Below, in pieces: positions 39,813-47,995 of a DNA stretch of 64,000 bases (positions are counted from its first letter, which is position 1; the number at the start of each line of letters is the position of its first letter). The position numbers and the translations under genes are program-made. This stretch comes from Bacteroides faecichinchillae JCM 17102 (GTDB lineage Bacteria > Bacteroidota > Bacteroidia > Bacteroidales > Bacteroidaceae). The notes under the pieces are model-generated. The model was given only the letters and a program-made list of their open reading frames with translations, was not told the DNA's origin and ran no database searches. The stretch lies in contig NZ_BAKK01000001.1 of the NCBI RefSeq assembly GCF_000614145.1, positions 1-64,000 on the forward strand, given 5' to 3'.

Positions 39813-39843
39813 TTGGTTAATTCCCTGCGAATACGTAACTTTG
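39813..39843 (+). promoter_or_regulatory. Promoter of bamD-rpoZ-DUF4293 cluster
   Basis: TTG at 39813-39815 and TAACTTTG at 39836-39843 (20-bp gap), 18 bp before the ATG. Confidence 0.7.
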
Positions 39844-39861
39844 CGCATTATTTGAAATAGG

Positions 39862-40671
39862 ATGAAGAAAAATATCATTATAACTTTACTTGCGGCAGCT
39901 GCTCTAACTTCTTGTGGAGAGTACAATAAATTATTGAAAAGTACTGACAACGATTATAAGTACGAAGCTGCTAAAAATTATTTTGCGAAAGGACAGTATA
40001 ATCGTTCGGCTACTTTGTTGAATGAGTTAATCACAATCCTAAAAGGTACAGATAAAGCAGAGGAATCTCTTTATATGTTGGGAATGAGCTATTTTAATCA
40101 AAAAGATTATCAGACAGCTGCCCAAACATTTATCACTTATTTTACATCATATCCACGTGGTACTTTTACCGAATTGGCACGTTTTCATGCTGGTAAAGCA
40201 TTATACCTTGATACTCCTGAGCCACGTTTGGATCAGACGAGTACTTATCAAGCTATTCAGCAGTTACAGATGTTCATGGAATATTTTCCAGAAAGCACAA
40301 AGAAGCAGGAAGCTCAGGATATGATTTTTGCTTTGCAGGATAAGTTGGTTTTAAAAGAACTGTACTCGGCAAAATTATATTATAATTTGGGTAATTATAT
40401 GGGCAATAACTATGAGTCATGTGTTATCACAGCTCGGAATGCATTGAAGGATTACCCTTATACTGATTATCGCGAAGAACTCTCCATACTGATTTTGCGT
40501 GCTTTACACGAAATGGCTATATATAGTGTGGAAGATAAGAAGATGGATCGTTATCGTGAAACGGTTGATGAATATTATGGCTTTAAGAATGAATTCCCGG
40601 AAAGTAAATATCTGAAAGAAGCTGAGAAAATATTCAATGAATCACAAAAAGTAATTAAAGACCAAATTTAA
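39862..40671 (+). CDS. bamD: Outer membrane assembly lipoprotein BamD
   Basis: Periplasmic lipoprotein of the BAM complex that inserts outer-membrane beta-barrels. Signal peptide with lipobox LTSC (Cys18). The 269-residue body is TPR-like helices: YEAAKNYFAKGQYNRSATLL, EESLYMLGMSYFNQKDYQTA, FITYFTSYPRGTFTELARFH, and LQMFMEYFPESTKKQEAQDM. The DxxYEAAKxxF start is characteristic of Bacteroidota members. It is followed after 8 bp by rpoZ and then the DUF4293 gene, an order common in Bacteroidales. Confidence 0.92.
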   Translation: MKKNIIITLLAAAALTSCGEYNKLLKSTDNDYKYEAAKNYFAKGQYNRSATLLNELITILKGTDKAEESLYMLGMSYFNQKDYQTAAQTFITYFTSYPRGTFTELARFHAGKALYLDTPEPRLDQTSTYQAIQQLQMFMEYFPESTKKQEAQDMIFALQDKLVLKELYSAKLYYNLGNYMGNNYESCVITARNALKDYPYTDYREELSILILRALHEMAIYSVEDKKMDRYRETVDEYYGFKNEFPESKYLKEAEKIFNESQKVIKDQI

Positions 40672-40679
40672 ATAGATTT

Positions 40680-41015
40680 ATGGACTACAAAAAGACAAAT
40701 GCTCCTGCTACGACGGTAACCCGTGATATGATGGAACTCTGTTCTGATACAGGGAATGTTTATGAAACTGTTGCCATTATTGGTAAACGCTCTAATCAGA
40801 TTAGTGTGGAAATTAAGAATGATCTTTCTAAGAAATTGGCAGAGTTTGCTTCTTATTCTGATAATATGGAAGAAGTGTTTGAAAATAGAGAACAAATTGA
40901 GATTTCACGTTATTACGAGAAATTGCCTAAACCGACGTTGATTGCTACGCAAGAATACATCGAGGGAAAAATTTATTATAGAAATCCATCCAAGGAGAAG
41001 GAAAAACTTCAGTAA
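40680..41015 (+). CDS. rpoZ: RNA polymerase omega subunit (Rpb6-like)
   Basis: Small subunit of 111 residues that stabilises the beta-prime subunit of RNA polymerase. It resembles the Bacteroidota omega/Rpb6 family rather than enterobacterial RpoZ: GNVYETVAIIGKRSNQIS matches the conserved helix (x-N-x-Y-x-x-x-x-x-x-x-x-R-A-x-Q). It ends in a poorly conserved KPTLIATQEYIEGKIYYR. It is 8 bp after bamD. Confidence 0.85.
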   Translation: MDYKKTNAPATTVTRDMMELCSDTGNVYETVAIIGKRSNQISVEIKNDLSKKLAEFASYSDNMEEVFENREQIEISRYYEKLPKPTLIATQEYIEGKIYYRNPSKEKEKLQ

Positions 41016-41120
41016 TATATTTCCTGAAAAGAGATTGATAGTCAAGTAGTAAGCGGGAATTGTTTCCTTATTTCTTATTGCTTGGCTATTATTGTTTAAT
41101 TTAACTACTATAGAATATTT

Positions 41121-41573
41121 ATGATTCAACGGATTCAAACTGTTTATTTGTTAATTGTTACAGGGGTGCTGATTACAGCAATGTGCTTACCTATGGGATA
41201 TTTTGTTGATGTTACCGGGGCAACGGGAGAATGTGCTTTTAAAGCTTTGGGGGTGGGTGTGAATGGAGCTTTTCACTCTACTTGGGGATTGTTCGGTATC
41301 CTAATGCTTAGCACAATAGTAGCTTTTGCAACTATATTTCTCTATAAGAATCGTATGCTGCAGATTCGTATGTCTATTTTTAACAGCTTGTTATTAGTAG
41401 GATATTATATTGCTTTTGCTGCATTCTATTTTGCTTTAAAGAATGATGTAAATTCTTTCCGGATTGGTTGGGCTTTGTGCTTACCACTTATTTCTATTAT
41501 TCTTAATATATTAGCTATACGTGCCATTGGACGTGATGAGGTGATGGTAAAAGCTGCAGATCGATTGAGATAG
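41121..41573 (+). CDS. DUF4293 membrane protein
   Basis: A 150-residue integral inner-membrane protein with four hydrophobic segments (about 5-25, 50-72, 82-103 and 112-135). The start MIQRIQTVYLL and following arrangement are hallmarks of DUF4293, a Bacteroidota family of unknown function often found after rpoZ. No catalytic residues are evident. It lies 105 bp after rpoZ, is probably transcribed with it, and is followed by a bidirectional terminator. Confidence 0.85.
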   Translation: MIQRIQTVYLLIVTGVLITAMCLPMGYFVDVTGATGECAFKALGVGVNGAFHSTWGLFGILMLSTIVAFATIFLYKNRMLQIRMSIFNSLLLVGYYIAFAAFYFALKNDVNSFRIGWALCLPLISIILNILAIRAIGRDEVMVKAADRLR

Positions 41574-41639
41574 TTTCTTGTGTTCTTTCAAGCAATCGAT
41601 TAAAGAAAAAATCTTAGATTAAGAATAAATTTCAAATAA

Positions 41640-41685
41640 AAAAATGTGACCATTAACCCATCGAAAAGTTAGTGGTCACATTTTT
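41640..41685. terminator. Bidirectional terminator
   Basis: A perfect 13-bp stem (41640-41652 with 41673-41685; AAAAATGTGACCA) with a 20-base loop sits between two convergent genes. Confidence 0.8.
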
Positions 41686-41709
41686 ATTTCATTGTATTAA
41701 TAAAGTCTT

Positions 41710-42432
41710 TTATTTTTTCAAATCAAACAAGTAGGTAAGTTTCACTGTGATAGTACCATGTGCTGCACGTGAGAAATAGTCTTTCTTTGACGTGCTATAA
41801 AAGTCGGATAAAGCGAAATAATATCTTCCTTCAACCAGAAAGCTACCTGCTTTTTTAGTTCTTAGTTCTATTCCACCGCCACCGGCAATACCGTAATCGA
41901 ATTTATTATCAAGCTTGCCACCATAGACCGCTTTCTGAGTATTTGTCAGAGAGTTCATATCTATATTTGTTGTTTTTTCTGATTCTCCTATCAAGAAACC
42001 GATTTGTGGACCTAAATTTAGAAAGAACTGCAATCCTTTTTCATTTCCAAATGCTAAATGGGCTAGAAAAGGGATATCGATATAATTCAATTTTCGAGTA
42101 TATGCTCTGCTGGTATCTTTGACGGGTTCTCCGTTTTCTCCGGCTATCTCAAATAATTCATCCCAACCTCTTTGTGAAAAGTTTAATTCTACTTGTGCAC
42201 CGCATATCATTGCAAAATACTTTTCGGAAATATAGCGTGCTGTTAATCCTCCGGTAATTCCCATCAAACTATTTTGTTTGATAGTAGGAGTAAAAGATGC
42301 ACTATTTAAATTCACCCCTCCATTAAATCCGACAGAGAAGTTGTGACGAGCTTCACCTATTTGTGCACTTGCAGGAAAGATTAGTCCTACAAGTAATGAA
42401 GCAGTAATCAGACATGATTTTATCTTTATCAT
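41710..42432 (-). CDS. PorT-like outer membrane beta-barrel protein
   Basis: Secreted 240-residue protein with a signal peptide ending at about residue 23 (SAQIGEARH). It then has alternating hydrophobic strands typical of a small barrel: FSVGFNGGVNLN, GITGGLTARYI, FFLNLGPQIGFLIG, and the C-terminal TITVKLTYLFDL. The family is OmpW/PorT-like (PF13568 type). It starts 3 bp after the LysM gene stop on the same strand, so the two are co-transcribed. Its cargo or role is unknown. Confidence 0.75.
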   Translation of the reverse strand: MIKIKSCLITASLLVGLIFPASAQIGEARHNFSVGFNGGVNLNSASFTPTIKQNSLMGITGGLTARYISEKYFAMICGAQVELNFSQRGWDELFEIAGENGEPVKDTSRAYTRKLNYIDIPFLAHLAFGNEKGLQFFLNLGPQIGFLIGESEKTTNIDMNSLTNTQKAVYGGKLDNKFDYGIAGGGGIELRTKKAGSFLVEGRYYFALSDFYSTSKKDYFSRAAHGTITVKLTYLFDLKK

Positions 42433-42435
42433 ATA

Positions 42436-44202
42436 CTATTCAAAATCAAGTTTTTCTAATTCAAAATTCTTGGTGAAATGGATGAAGAATACTTTCTTAT
42501 TGATAAATCCTCCCCAATTATTAACTCGTTCGAATAAGAACCCTGTTTGTATTGGAGTCAGATTCATTTTAGGTAGATTATTTTCTAGCTCGGAGCCGAA
42601 ACGCGATAATCCTTTTAAAAAGAAAAATCCGGTATCGAAGCCTAACATTGCATAATTGGGATACTTACTGGTAAGATCTTTACTATACCATTTGTGATAG
42701 GCATTAGTAAATTGTATAGCAGCAGGGAATAAGGTGTTCATATAGAACGATGAATAGAAATATACATCCAATTCAAAGAATTTTTCTAAATGATCAAGAG
42801 TATATGTTTGCCATTCTGGGTAGCCGAATAGGTGGACTCTCTGATCCGGAGCTTCCCTAACTAGCATAGTAAGTTGGGGTAGGGTTTTAATTAATAACAC
42901 ATTACTGCCGGATGTCGGAATGAATATATTTTCTTTGTCACTACGTAGTGCTGCTTTTAGAGTTTCTTTGGTATCATTTTCACTGACACTGTTCATGGAA
43001 ATGCCTTTGCTCTTTAGTTCTTGTTTCAATCCTTTAATGAACTCTGCTTTATCTTTGTCTGGACTGGTAGGTTCAATGAAGATAACATGGGCATTGGGAA
43101 ACTGGCGAGTGAAATGTTCATATACTTTCGAATATAAATAAGATTGAGGAGTGTTTATCTGGTAAATGGAAGGATTGTTGAATACTTCTTCACTGTTTTG
43201 AGAGAAAGGAATTACTAAACGAATATCGTTCTTTTGGGCAAAATCAGACAATGGCTTGATATGTTGTTGGTGCATTGGACCAAAAATAATATTCATTTTT
43301 TGCATTTCCTTCTTTGACAGTATATTGTTTATGGCAGAAGCATCTTTACCTGATTCATATACATACAGATCAATGGAAGTACCAGTACGTTTTAAGCTAT
43401 CAATTGCCATCAGAAATCCTTCGTAATATTCTACCATACGTTTTTCCTCATGGAAAGGTAGAATTAAAGCTGCTTTTATAGTTGAGATTTCTTCTGGAGC
43501 CTCTTTTATTTTGTTGAATAATTCACTGTTACTTGGTGGAATCACATTCAAATCTTCTTTTTGAGTAGGCTCCAAAGTAACCGCATTTGGATAGGGAATG
43601 CAAAGGAATTGCCCTTTTTTCATACCTTCTTTTAGTTCAGGATTAGCGGCTATCAGTTCCTGTTCACTGATTCCATATTCACGACTTACACTAAAGATCG
43701 TTTCTTTACGTTTTACCTTGTGCATATCTTTACATCTAGACTGTACAGGTCCTTGAATGGCAGTTTGTTCAACAGGAGGTTGAATAGTGGAAGCAGTAGT
43801 CTTTTCTTCTTCTAAAGGAATTCGGATTACTTGACCTATGCGGAAATTTTCGGCACTAAGTCCGGGATTGGCATCACAAATTGCTTTGGCAGACACTTTA
43901 TATAAAGTAGTAAGCTTATAAAGAGTTTCTCCAGCTTGAATGGTGTGAAATGTTTCCCCTTTCTGGCTAGCTTGTCCTTGTGGAATTTTAATAGTTTGTC
44001 CAGCATAAATTTTCTCTTCACATCCAGGATTCAATCGAATAATGTCTGTTGTGGTGACATTATACATTTTGGAAATAGAGTATAAATTCTGCCCTTTTTC
44101 AATGGTGTGCAAAATATAAGATTGGTTCTCTTGCGCATAACTTGTTACGTATGAAGCGCTTGCTAAAAGCAAAAGTATAAATATTCGACTTATCGGTTTC
44201 AT
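42436..44202 (-). CDS. LysM-domain protein with a type I periplasmic-binding-like domain
   Basis: 588 residues from the ATG at 44202, with a signal peptide (RIFILLLLASASYVTSYAQ). Three LysM repeats follow: about 28-76 (HTIEKGQNLYSISKMYNVTT), 86-132 (HTIQAGETLYKLTTLYKVSA), and 160-205 (HKVKRKETIFSVSREYGISE). They suggest peptidoglycan binding. The C-terminal ~350 residues resemble a leucine-binding type I fold (IKAALILPFHEEKRMVEYYE, NIIFGPMHQQHIKPLSDFAQ, MLGFDTGFFFLKGL), as in LpoA/amino-acid-receptor proteins. It could anchor or sense cell wall. It is followed by a small barrel gene after 3 bp. Confidence 0.83.
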   Translation of the reverse strand: MKPISRIFILLLLASASYVTSYAQENQSYILHTIEKGQNLYSISKMYNVTTTDIIRLNPGCEEKIYAGQTIKIPQGQASQKGETFHTIQAGETLYKLTTLYKVSAKAICDANPGLSAENFRIGQVIRIPLEEEKTTASTIQPPVEQTAIQGPVQSRCKDMHKVKRKETIFSVSREYGISEQELIAANPELKEGMKKGQFLCIPYPNAVTLEPTQKEDLNVIPPSNSELFNKIKEAPEEISTIKAALILPFHEEKRMVEYYEGFLMAIDSLKRTGTSIDLYVYESGKDASAINNILSKKEMQKMNIIFGPMHQQHIKPLSDFAQKNDIRLVIPFSQNSEEVFNNPSIYQINTPQSYLYSKVYEHFTRQFPNAHVIFIEPTSPDKDKAEFIKGLKQELKSKGISMNSVSENDTKETLKAALRSDKENIFIPTSGSNVLLIKTLPQLTMLVREAPDQRVHLFGYPEWQTYTLDHLEKFFELDVYFYSSFYMNTLFPAAIQFTNAYHKWYSKDLTSKYPNYAMLGFDTGFFFLKGLSRFGSELENNLPKMNLTPIQTGFLFERVNNWGGFINKKVFFIHFTKNFELEKLDFE

Positions 44203-44236
44203 CAATTAATTACTATTAGTTCTTGAAATCAAGGAA

Positions 44237-44244
44237 CAAAGGTA
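44237..44244 (-). promoter_or_regulatory. Promoter -7 box of the LysM-barrel operon
   Basis: Minus-strand TACCTTTG, 34 bp before the ATG at 44202. No clear -33 element was seen. Confidence 0.45.
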
Positions 44245-44328
44245 CGAATTATGACCTATATCTTTATAAGATTTGAGTTAAGAAAATAATATTGTGCTTT
44301 TTTAGGAGCATATTTCAGGCGGAAACAT

Positions 44329-44336
44329 TAATTTTG
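44329..44336 (+). promoter_or_regulatory. Promoter -7 box of uvrA
   Basis: TAATTTTG ends only 8 bp before the first ATG (44345). If used, transcription would start at or within a few bases of that ATG, so a later ATG (44354 or 44360) may be the true start. Confidence 0.5.
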
Positions 44337-44344
44337 CAACATTT

Positions 44345-47185
44345 ATGAAGAAGATGAATATGCAAGAAACAGAATATATTAATGTGTATGGTGCACGGGT
44401 ACACAACCTGAAAGATATTGATGCTGAGATTCCTCGTAATAGTTTGACAGTGATTACCGGATTGAGTGGAAGTGGGAAGTCTTCCCTCGCGTTCGATACA
44501 ATTTTTGCAGAGGGACAACGTCGTTATATTGAGACTTTTTCCGCGTATGCACGTAATTTCCTGGGAAATTTGGAACGTCCGGATGTAGATAAGATTACAG
44601 GATTAAGTCCTGTAATTTCTATTGAACAGAAAACGACGAATAAGAATCCACGTTCTACGGTGGGGACTACAACGGAGATATATGATTATCTTCGTTTACT
44701 CTATGCCCGTGCAGGTATAGCCTATTCATATCTGTCAGGGGAAAAGATGGTGAAATATACGGAAGAGCAGATATTGGATCTTATTCTGAAAGATTATAAA
44801 GGCAAGAAAATATATTTGCTTGCTCCATTAGTTCGTTCACGTAAAGGACATTATAAGGAACTTTTTGAACAAGTCCGTAAGAAAGGGTACTTGTATGTAC
44901 GTGTAGATGGGGAAGTGCGTGAAGTGACACATGGCATGAAACTTGATCGTTATAAAAATCACGATATCGAGGTTGTGATAGATAAGCTGATAGTTGCGGT
45001 TAAAGATGATAAGCGGTTGAAACAAAGTGTGGCGACTGCTATGCGGCAAGGAGATGGTTTGTTGATGATACTGGATGCTCAGACCGAAAGTGTTCGGCAC
45101 TATAGCAAACGGTTGATGTGTCCTGTCACAGGACTGTCTTATCGTGAACCGGCTCCTCACAATTTCTCATTCAATTCTCCTCAGGGGGCATGTCCGAAAT
45201 GTAAAGGATTGGGTGTCGTTAGTCAGATTGATATAGATAAGGTGATTCCTGATCGGGACTTGTCTATTTACGAAGGCGCGATTGCTCCATTGGGTAAATA
45301 TAAAAATGCGATGATTTTTTGGCAAATAGGAGCTCTAATGGAGAAATATGAATCAAATTTGAAAACTCCTGTGAAAGAATTGCCGGATGATGCGATTGAT
45401 GAGATCTTATATGGTTCTGATGAACGGATTAAGATAAAGAGTTCACTGATTGGAACTTCTTCTGATTATTTTGTGACCTATGAAGGTGTAGTGAAGTACA
45501 TTCAGATGTTACAGGAGAAAGATGCTTCGGCTACAGCACAGAAGTGGGCGGAGCAGTTTGCCAAGACGACTGTTTGTCCTGAATGTAAAGGTGCTCGTCT
45601 GAATAAGGAGGCACTTCATTTTCGTATTCATAATAAGAATATTAATGAATTAGCTAACATGGATATCAACGAGTTGTATGACTGGCTAATGAATGTGGAT
45701 GAGTCTCTGTCTGATAAACAAAAAAAGATAGCAGCTGAAATTCTAAAAGAAATTCGTACCCGTTTGAAATTCCTGTTAGATGTTGGATTGGATTATCTGG
45801 CTCTGAATCGTAGTTCGGTAAGTCTTTCGGGAGGTGAAAGCCAGCGTATCCGTTTGGCTACACAAATTGGTTCGCAGTTAGTTAATGTACTTTATATATT
45901 GGATGAGCCGAGTATCGGTTTGCACCAGCGCGACAACTTGCGTCTGATTAATTCTTTGAAAGAACTTCGTGATATGGGGAATTCTGTCATTGTGGTGGAA
46001 CATGACAAAGATATGATGTTGGCAGCTGACTATGTCATTGATATGGGGCCAAAGGCTGGGCGTTTGGGTGGAGAAGTCGTATTTGCCGGAACTCCGCAAG
46101 AGATGGTGAAAACTGATACGATGACTTCCCAATATTTGAATGGGAGGATGAAGATAGAAGTTCCTGTCAAGAGAAGGAAGGGTAATGGAAAATCTCTGTG
46201 GTTGAAAGGGGCTAAAGGAAATAATCTAAAGAATGTAGATGTGGAATTTCCTTTGGGAAAATTAATTTGTGTAACGGGAGTTTCGGGAAGCGGCAAGTCT
46301 ACGCTGATCAATGAGACCTTGCAACCTATTCTTTCGCAGAAATTCTATCGTTCTTTGCAGGATCCTTTGGAATATGATTCTATTGAAGGATTAGAAAATA
46401 TTGATAAAGTTGTAAACGTTGATCAATCTCCGTTAGGGCGGACTCCACGTTCTAATCCGGCTACTTATACAGGTGTATTTTCAGATATTCGTAATTTGTT
46501 TGTCGGGTTACCAGAAGCAAAGATTCGTGGGTATAAACCGGGGCGTTTCTCTTTTAATGTGGTAGGCGGACGTTGTGAAGCTTGCTCGGGAAATGGTTAT
46601 AAAACGATTGAAATGAACTTCTTGCCGGATGTGTATGTGCCTTGTGAGGTTTGTCATGGTAAACGTTATAATCGTGAAACGTTAGAAGTACGTTTCAAAG
46701 GGAAATCTATTGCTGATGTGCTGGATATGACTATTAATCGTGCAGTGGAGTTTTTTGAGAATGTTCCACAAATTCTGAATAAGATTAAAGTGTTGCAGGA
46801 TGTCGGATTGGGATATATTAAGTTAGGGCAGTCGTCCACTACACTGTCTGGTGGAGAAAGTCAGCGTGTAAAGTTGGCAACTGAGCTGTCTAAACGTGAT
46901 ACTGGTAAAACATTATACATATTGGACGAACCTACAACCGGATTGCATTTTGAAGATATTCGTGTTCTAATGGGGGTCTTGAATAAGTTAGTTGATAAAG
47001 GAAATACAGTTATTGTTATTGAACATAATCTGGATGTTATTAAAATGGCGGATTATATTATAGATATGGGCCCCGAAGGTGGTAAAGGAGGAGGGAAGCT
47101 CCTGAGTTATGGAACCCCTGAAGAAGTTGCAAAAAGTCAGAAAGGATATACTCCAAAGTTTCTTCGCGAGGAACTTTCCTTATGA
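44345..47185 (+). CDS. uvrA: Excinuclease ABC subunit A
   Basis: Damage-sensing ATPase of nucleotide excision repair. 946 residues with two ABC modules: Walker A GLSGSGKSS (about 39-47) and GVSGSGKST (about 643-651); signatures SLSGGESQRIRL and TLSGGESQRVKL; Walker B LDEPSIGLHQRD and LDEPTTGLHFED. The second zinc site is complete (CEACSGNGY ... CEVCHGKRYN). The first, CPVTG...CPKC (from about 259), has Thr where the second Cys of CxxC normally stands. Near-family length suggests no damage. It is preceded by a promoter box very close to the start and followed by a strong terminator. Confidence 0.96.
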   Translation: MKKMNMQETEYINVYGARVHNLKDIDAEIPRNSLTVITGLSGSGKSSLAFDTIFAEGQRRYIETFSAYARNFLGNLERPDVDKITGLSPVISIEQKTTNKNPRSTVGTTTEIYDYLRLLYARAGIAYSYLSGEKMVKYTEEQILDLILKDYKGKKIYLLAPLVRSRKGHYKELFEQVRKKGYLYVRVDGEVREVTHGMKLDRYKNHDIEVVIDKLIVAVKDDKRLKQSVATAMRQGDGLLMILDAQTESVRHYSKRLMCPVTGLSYREPAPHNFSFNSPQGACPKCKGLGVVSQIDIDKVIPDRDLSIYEGAIAPLGKYKNAMIFWQIGALMEKYESNLKTPVKELPDDAIDEILYGSDERIKIKSSLIGTSSDYFVTYEGVVKYIQMLQEKDASATAQKWAEQFAKTTVCPECKGARLNKEALHFRIHNKNINELANMDINELYDWLMNVDESLSDKQKKIAAEILKEIRTRLKFLLDVGLDYLALNRSSVSLSGGESQRIRLATQIGSQLVNVLYILDEPSIGLHQRDNLRLINSLKELRDMGNSVIVVEHDKDMMLAADYVIDMGPKAGRLGGEVVFAGTPQEMVKTDTMTSQYLNGRMKIEVPVKRRKGNGKSLWLKGAKGNNLKNVDVEFPLGKLICVTGVSGSGKSTLINETLQPILSQKFYRSLQDPLEYDSIEGLENIDKVVNVDQSPLGRTPRSNPATYTGVFSDIRNLFVGLPEAKIRGYKPGRFSFNVVGGRCEACSGNGYKTIEMNFLPDVYVPCEVCHGKRYNRETLEVRFKGKSIADVLDMTINRAVEFFENVPQILNKIKVLQDVGLGYIKLGQSSTTLSGGESQRVKLATELSKRDTGKTLYILDEPTTGLHFEDIRVLMGVLNKLVDKGNTVIVIEHNLDVIKMADYIIDMGPEGGKGGGKLLSYGTPEEVAKSQKGYTPKFLREELSL

Positions 47186-47316
47186 TTATAAAGGAGTAGA
47201 AATGAAAAATGATAAGTGGGAAAGACTATTCAGATAGTGAGAATATGAATGAGCTAGGGCATACTTTTCAATATGAACAAGCCCTAATGATATTTCTTTC
47301 TTAAAAAATAATATAT

Positions 47317-47370
47317 AAATAAAAAATGAATATGCTGATAAATAAGAAACGGTGCATTCATTTTTTATTT
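47317..47370. terminator. Terminator after uvrA
   Basis: AAATAAAAAATGAAT (47317-47331) pairs perfectly over 15 bp with 47356-47370; the stem itself provides T-tracts on both strands. Confidence 0.65.
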
Positions 47371-47406
47371 AATACATTCTTTTCTAATTTATTGTTCGAA
47401 CTTTAT

Positions 47407-47414
47407 TATTTTTG
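47407..47414 (+). promoter_or_regulatory. Promoter -7 box of ybaK
   Basis: TATTTTTG, 28 bp before the ATG at 47443. No matching -33 element was seen. Confidence 0.45.
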
Positions 47415-47442
47415 CGAATAAAAAATAAGAAAAGGAACAAGA

Positions 47443-47922
47443 ATGAAAATTAATAAGACCAATGCTGCCCGTTTGCTGGATAAGGCTAAAATATCTTATG
47501 AACTCATCCCTTATGAGGTAGACGAAAATGATCTAAGTGCTATTCATGTAGCTACCAGCCTGGGAGAAAATATAGAACAGGTGTTTAAAACACTAATTTT
47601 GCATGGAGATAAAAGTGGTTATTTTGTTTGTGTTATTCCGGGAGAACATGAGGTTGATTTGAAATTAGCTGCGAAAGCTTCCGGAAATAAAAAGTGTGAT
47701 CTAATTCCTGTGAAAGAGCTTTTGCCATTGACAGGATATATTCGTGGAGGATGTTCTCCTATTGGGATGAAGAAACACTTTCCGACTTATATTCATGAAA
47801 CTTGCCGGGACTTTTCGTATATTTATGTAAGTGCAGGAATACGTGGATTGCAGATAAAAATAGCTCCGAATGATTTAATTCGTGAGGTACAAGCAGAAGT
47901 TTGTCTGTTGTATATCGAGTAA
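47443..47922 (+). CDS. ybaK: YbaK-type Cys-tRNA(Pro) deacylase
   Basis: Single-domain trans-editing enzyme (159 residues) that removes cysteine or other misactivated amino acids from tRNA(Pro). Seen: the start NKTNAARLLDKAKISYEL, EVDENDLSAIHVA, VFKTLILHGD (with the key Lys), FVCVIPGEHEVDLKLAAKA and GYIRGGCSPIGMKK. The last includes the conserved G-x-x-P-x-G loop. It is the second trans-editing protein in the window, after AlaX. Regulation is not evident beyond a -7 box. Confidence 0.92.
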   Translation: MKINKTNAARLLDKAKISYELIPYEVDENDLSAIHVATSLGENIEQVFKTLILHGDKSGYFVCVIPGEHEVDLKLAAKASGNKKCDLIPVKELLPLTGYIRGGCSPIGMKKHFPTYIHETCRDFSYIYVSAGIRGLQIKIAPNDLIREVQAEVCLLYIE

Positions 47923-47937
47923 ATTCCGGAAAAAGTA

Positions 47938-47945
47938 TATATTTG
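47938..47945 (+). promoter_or_regulatory. Promoter -7 box of the POT transporter
   Basis: TATATTTG, 50 bp before the ATG at 47996, just after the ybaK stop. Confidence 0.5.
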
Positions 47946-47995
47946 CAAAAAATATAAAAAACAAAATCAATTTATTAATTAAAAAACTTATATCT

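Noticed and set aside
47186..47316. Hairpin TAGGGC/GCCCTA after uvrA
   Set aside because: Only six pairs with a long loop; the stronger terminator is at 47317-47370.
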